Assembly (NCBI GenBank): GCA_028276125.1
Contig: JAPYWY010000079.1
Coordinates: 1-7,378 of the forward strand
DNA: 7,378 nucleotides
Source: Pseudothermotoga sp.
GTDB taxonomy: Bacteria; Thermotogota; Thermotogae; Thermotogales; DSM-5069
Direction of reading: 5' to 3'
The position numbers were made by a program, and so were the translations under genes. Shown one piece after another: positions 5,495 to 7,378 of this stretch (position 1 is its first letter; each line of letters opens with the position of its first letter). The notes beneath the pieces are model-generated. The model saw only the letters and a list, made by a program, of their open reading frames with translations. It was not told the DNA's origin and searched no databases.

Positions 5495-6385
5495 CTAAGA
5501 GATGTAATCCACCAACGTGTTCCTCAGAAGGTTCGCCGCCGATTTCAGCGCTGCGTTGAGCACGGCCTGCTTCATCGAAAGCTTCGTGACCGCTTCGGTG
5601 ATGTCCACGTCGCGCTCTTTGGACAGATGTTCCGTCATGAAATTGTTCAGATCCACGATCCTGTTCGTCGCGGCTTCAACCATCCTTTGTACCGCCCCGA
5701 CCTTTGCAAGGTTCTCCGACACAGACTTTTCCAGATAGTTCACCCCCGCGAGGGCCACGTTGCTCAGAAATTTCGCATCGTTCCTCTCGAGCGCCTTCAA
5801 AGACATGTCGATCAGGCTGAAAACGCTCTGGTTCCCATCGGTCACGAAGAGATCCTTGACGCTGATCCCGAACTCCAGAGGATAACCGAGCACCATCGTC
5901 GTCCTGCTCTTCAGTGCGTCTGGTCTAACAGCTATTTCTCCTTCTTCGTTCACCGGAGGTTTACTGCCATCCAAGCCCGCAAAGATGTAGTCCGAACCGA
6001 CCTGTGTGTTCGCGATCTGAATCAGCTGTTGCTTGATGCGCTTGATTTCTTCAGCGATGGCTTGCCTTTGATCCGCCATGAGAGTTCCGTTCGATGCTTG
6101 AACGAGCAATTCTCTGAGCCTTTGATAGAGTTCACTCACCTGCCGGATCGAGGTATCGTAACCCTTCACCAAGTTCTGTACGTAGTTCACGTTGCGTTCG
6201 TACTGCTGCAGTTCGCGCAGCCTGCTATCGAGGTTCGATGATCTTGTCGCCAGAACTGCGTCGTCGCTGGGATATCTCACCTTTGAACCAGAAGAGATCT
6301 CATCGTGCAACTTCGCGATCTGTGTAATGGTCTTCTGAATGTTGTACAGAACTCTTTCACTCGTCATCCTGTCGGTAACCCTCAT
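5495..6385 (-). CDS. flgL: FlgL, flagellar hook-associated protein 3
   Basis: FlgL is the second hook-filament junction protein, exported by the flagellar type III apparatus and assembled on FlgK. The 296-residue product has the flagellin-like N-terminal D0/D1 helix (RVTDRM, then ISSGSKVRYPSDDA at residues 30-43, the usual SG....PSDD motif), a YIFAG segment at 133-137, and a C-terminal D0 helix (DITEAVTKLS at 261-270, then a helix ending NTLVDYIS). Length is normal for FlgL. I chose the ATG at 6385 over an in-frame GTG at 6406: the ATG is preceded by AGGTGAT (6395-6389), a strong Shine-Dalgarno, whereas the GTG would add seven residues of atypical sequence inside flgK. The start lies 4 bases past the flgK stop. 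No odd features. Confidence 0.95.
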   Translation of the reverse strand: MRVTDRMTSERVLYNIQKTITQIAKLHDEISSGSKVRYPSDDAVLATRSSNLDSRLRELQQYERNVNYVQNLVKGYDTSIRQVSELYQRLRELLVQASNGTLMADQRQAIAEEIKRIKQQLIQIANTQVGSDYIFAGLDGSKPPVNEEGEIAVRPDALKSRTTMVLGYPLEFGISVKDLFVTDGNQSVFSLIDMSLKALERNDAKFLSNVALAGVNYLEKSVSENLAKVGAVQRMVEAATNRIVDLNNFMTEHLSKERDVDITEAVTKLSMKQAVLNAALKSAANLLRNTLVDYIS

Positions 6386-6388
6386 GTC

Positions 6389-6395
6389 ATCACCT
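6389..6395 (-). promoter_or_regulatory. Ribosome binding site of flgL containing the flgK stop
   Basis: AGGTGAT on the minus strand sits 3 bases before the ATG at 6385 (or 5 bases if only AGGTG is counted). It closely matches the complement of the 16S 3' end and includes the flgK TGA. Ribosomes ending flgK are therefore placed directly at the flgL start. This site decides the flgL start. Confidence 0.75.
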
Positions 6396-7378
6396 ACCCA
6401 CCACACCGAGTTTGTCGATCACCCTACCGATCATCTCGTCAACGGCCGTGATCACGCGTGCGGCCGCAGCGAACGCATGTTGGTATTTGATCATGTTTGC
6501 CATCTCTTCGTCCAACGAAACACCTTTGACTCTCTCGCGTTCTTGATCTATCTCCAACTTCAGAGCTTCACTGTTGTCTCTCATCTTTTGTGCCGTTTCT
6601 GACTCTACTCCCAGCTCAGCTATAACCCCGCCGAAGTACTCGAAGAAGCTCTCCTTACCGTCGGCGAGCAATTTCTCGTACTTTGCATCACGCATGTACT
6701 TGACTATGTCCACGTTGCTCGATCCGATCGGAAGTATGGAACTGGCGTTCCAAAGGTTGTTGGGCAGAACCTTGCCAAGGTCAACCGCGAGCGCCTCGGC
6801 GTTCGCCTTCAAAACACTCGATACGTCCCAACTGGGAACGAAATAAAATGGTTCCGTCCTCTCTCTTCTGTTTATCGTGAACAGTTCACTCACGTTGAGT
6901 TTCGAGCGCAAACTGCTGAAATCATCGCTCCTGGAGATGAGACTGTATTCCTCGTTCCAGTCGGCGTCAAAATCTGTTGGATCACCGTTTGTGTCTATCA
7001 AGCCCAGTGCCTCGAACAAACCTTTTGGGCCGGTTATGTTGAAACTTCTCAGGTCGAACTCGAAGCTCCGACCAGCGCGCAACACGAAAGCATTCTGTGG
7101 CGTCAGATCCGCGATCAGTCCAGTGTTGACACTGTTGATCTTATTCACTAAGCTTTGTAACGTATCGATCGCTGGATCGATGTGTATCTGTGTGTTGTTG
7201 ATGACCAGTCGATAGCCTTGTGAAGGATCGAAATTCGTTGAACTGTAGAAGATGTTTTCTAACGTTGGTAGTGGCTTTAGCACTTCGAAAATCTTGTTCT
7301 GCGCCTTGACCTGCGTCAAAAAGCCCATCTCGTCTTTGATCTGCACCCTGTTCCAGTCAAACTCCAGCTGGCTGGTGA
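6390..7378 (-). CDS. flgK: FlgK, flagellar hook-associated protein 1 (C-terminal part, 5' end outside window)
   Basis: FlgK forms, with FlgL, the junction between the flagellar hook and the filament. The frame is open to the right edge, so 328 residues are visible and the true start lies outside; an in-frame GTG at 7346 is internal. The last ~45 residues carry the diagnostic FlgK signature: GVSLDEEMANMIKYQ followed by AAARVITAVDEM, the C-terminal D0 helix that packs against the N-terminal helix of the same chain. Before it is a coiled-coil-like stretch rich in E, K and R (codons about 6610-6530). Further upstream, around 7217-7002, the segment with GYRLVINN, a spaced TLQSLVNKINS and FEALGLID resembles a flagellin hook IN motif, which I would expect more readily in FliD or flagellin. 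The stop codon TGA lies inside the flgL ribosome binding site, so the two genes are probably translationally coupled. Identity is secure; the IN assignment is by eye. Confidence 0.95.
   Translation of the reverse strand, partial: TSQLEFDWNRVQIKDEMGFLTQVKAQNKIFEVLKPLPTLENIFYSSTNFDPSQGYRLVINNTQIHIDPAIDTLQSLVNKINSVNTGLIADLTPQNAFVLRAGRSFEFDLRSFNITGPKGLFEALGLIDTNGDPTDFDADWNEEYSLISRSDDFSSLRSKLNVSELFTINRRERTEPFYFVPSWDVSSVLKANAEALAVDLGKVLPNNLWNASSILPIGSSNVDIVKYMRDAKYEKLLADGKESFFEYFGGVIAELGVESETAQKMRDNSEALKLEIDQERERVKGVSLDEEMANMIKYQHAFAAAARVITAVDEMIGRVIDKLGVVGR

Noticed and set aside
5303..6241. 312-codon open frame on the plus strand opposite flgL and fliW
   Set aside because: Its product is rich in H and R without any recognisable motif, and the opposite strand encodes clear FlgL and FliW. 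Long antisense frames are common where codon choice avoids stops on the other strand.
6385..6406. Alternative upstream GTG start for flgL at 6406
   Set aside because: It adds seven atypical residues (including two W) inside flgK, while the ATG at 6385 has a strong ribosome site and gives the usual FlgL N terminus.

Overview
The window reads as one tightly packed operon on the minus strand, so transcription runs from high to low coordinates. Gene content and order (flgK-flgL-fliW-csrA, then gatC, yraN, smpB and an RluA-family pseudouridine synthase), roughly even base composition, AGA/AGG-rich arginine codons, strong GGAGGTGA-like ribosome binding sites and lysine/glutamate-rich proteins suggest a thermophilic bacterium, most likely of the Thermotogales (Thermotoga/Pseudothermotoga type). 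This placement is inference; there is no rRNA in the window to confirm it.

Layout in direction of transcription. (1) 7378-5495: the C-terminal part of FlgK, cut by the window edge, then complete FlgL; these are the hook-filament junction proteins. (2) 5484-4759: FliW and CsrA, the flagellin-homeostasis pair of protein antagonist and RNA-binding translational repressor. flgK-flgL-fliW-csrA is also the order in Bacillus subtilis, but no flagellin gene follows here. (3) 4796-2845: four translation or nucleic-acid housekeeping genes: gatC (tRNA-dependent amidotransferase subunit), a YraN/UPF0102 nuclease-fold protein, smpB (trans-translation) and an S4-domain RluA-family rRNA pseudouridine synthase. 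(4) 2848-1: an envelope-flavoured tail of poorly characterised genes: an exported 413-residue protein, a multi-pass membrane protein of the DUF5693 type, and the first 118 codons of an unrecognised gene that starts at a GTG and runs off the left edge.

Neighbouring genes overlap or lie within 14 bases of each other, and no intergenic gap could hold a terminator or a conventional promoter. Several Shine-Dalgarno sequences contain or touch the preceding stop codon, so translational coupling is likely throughout. Three genes appear to start with TTG and one with GTG.

The most interesting structure is at the fliW-csrA junction. A perfect 6-bp inverted repeat places the csrA Shine-Dalgarno, with a GGA core, in an 11-base loop, which is the layout of a CsrA binding site. 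It suggests that CsrA represses its own translation and that FliW, encoded just upstream, relieves this. No mobile element, CRISPR array, tRNA or rRNA was seen.
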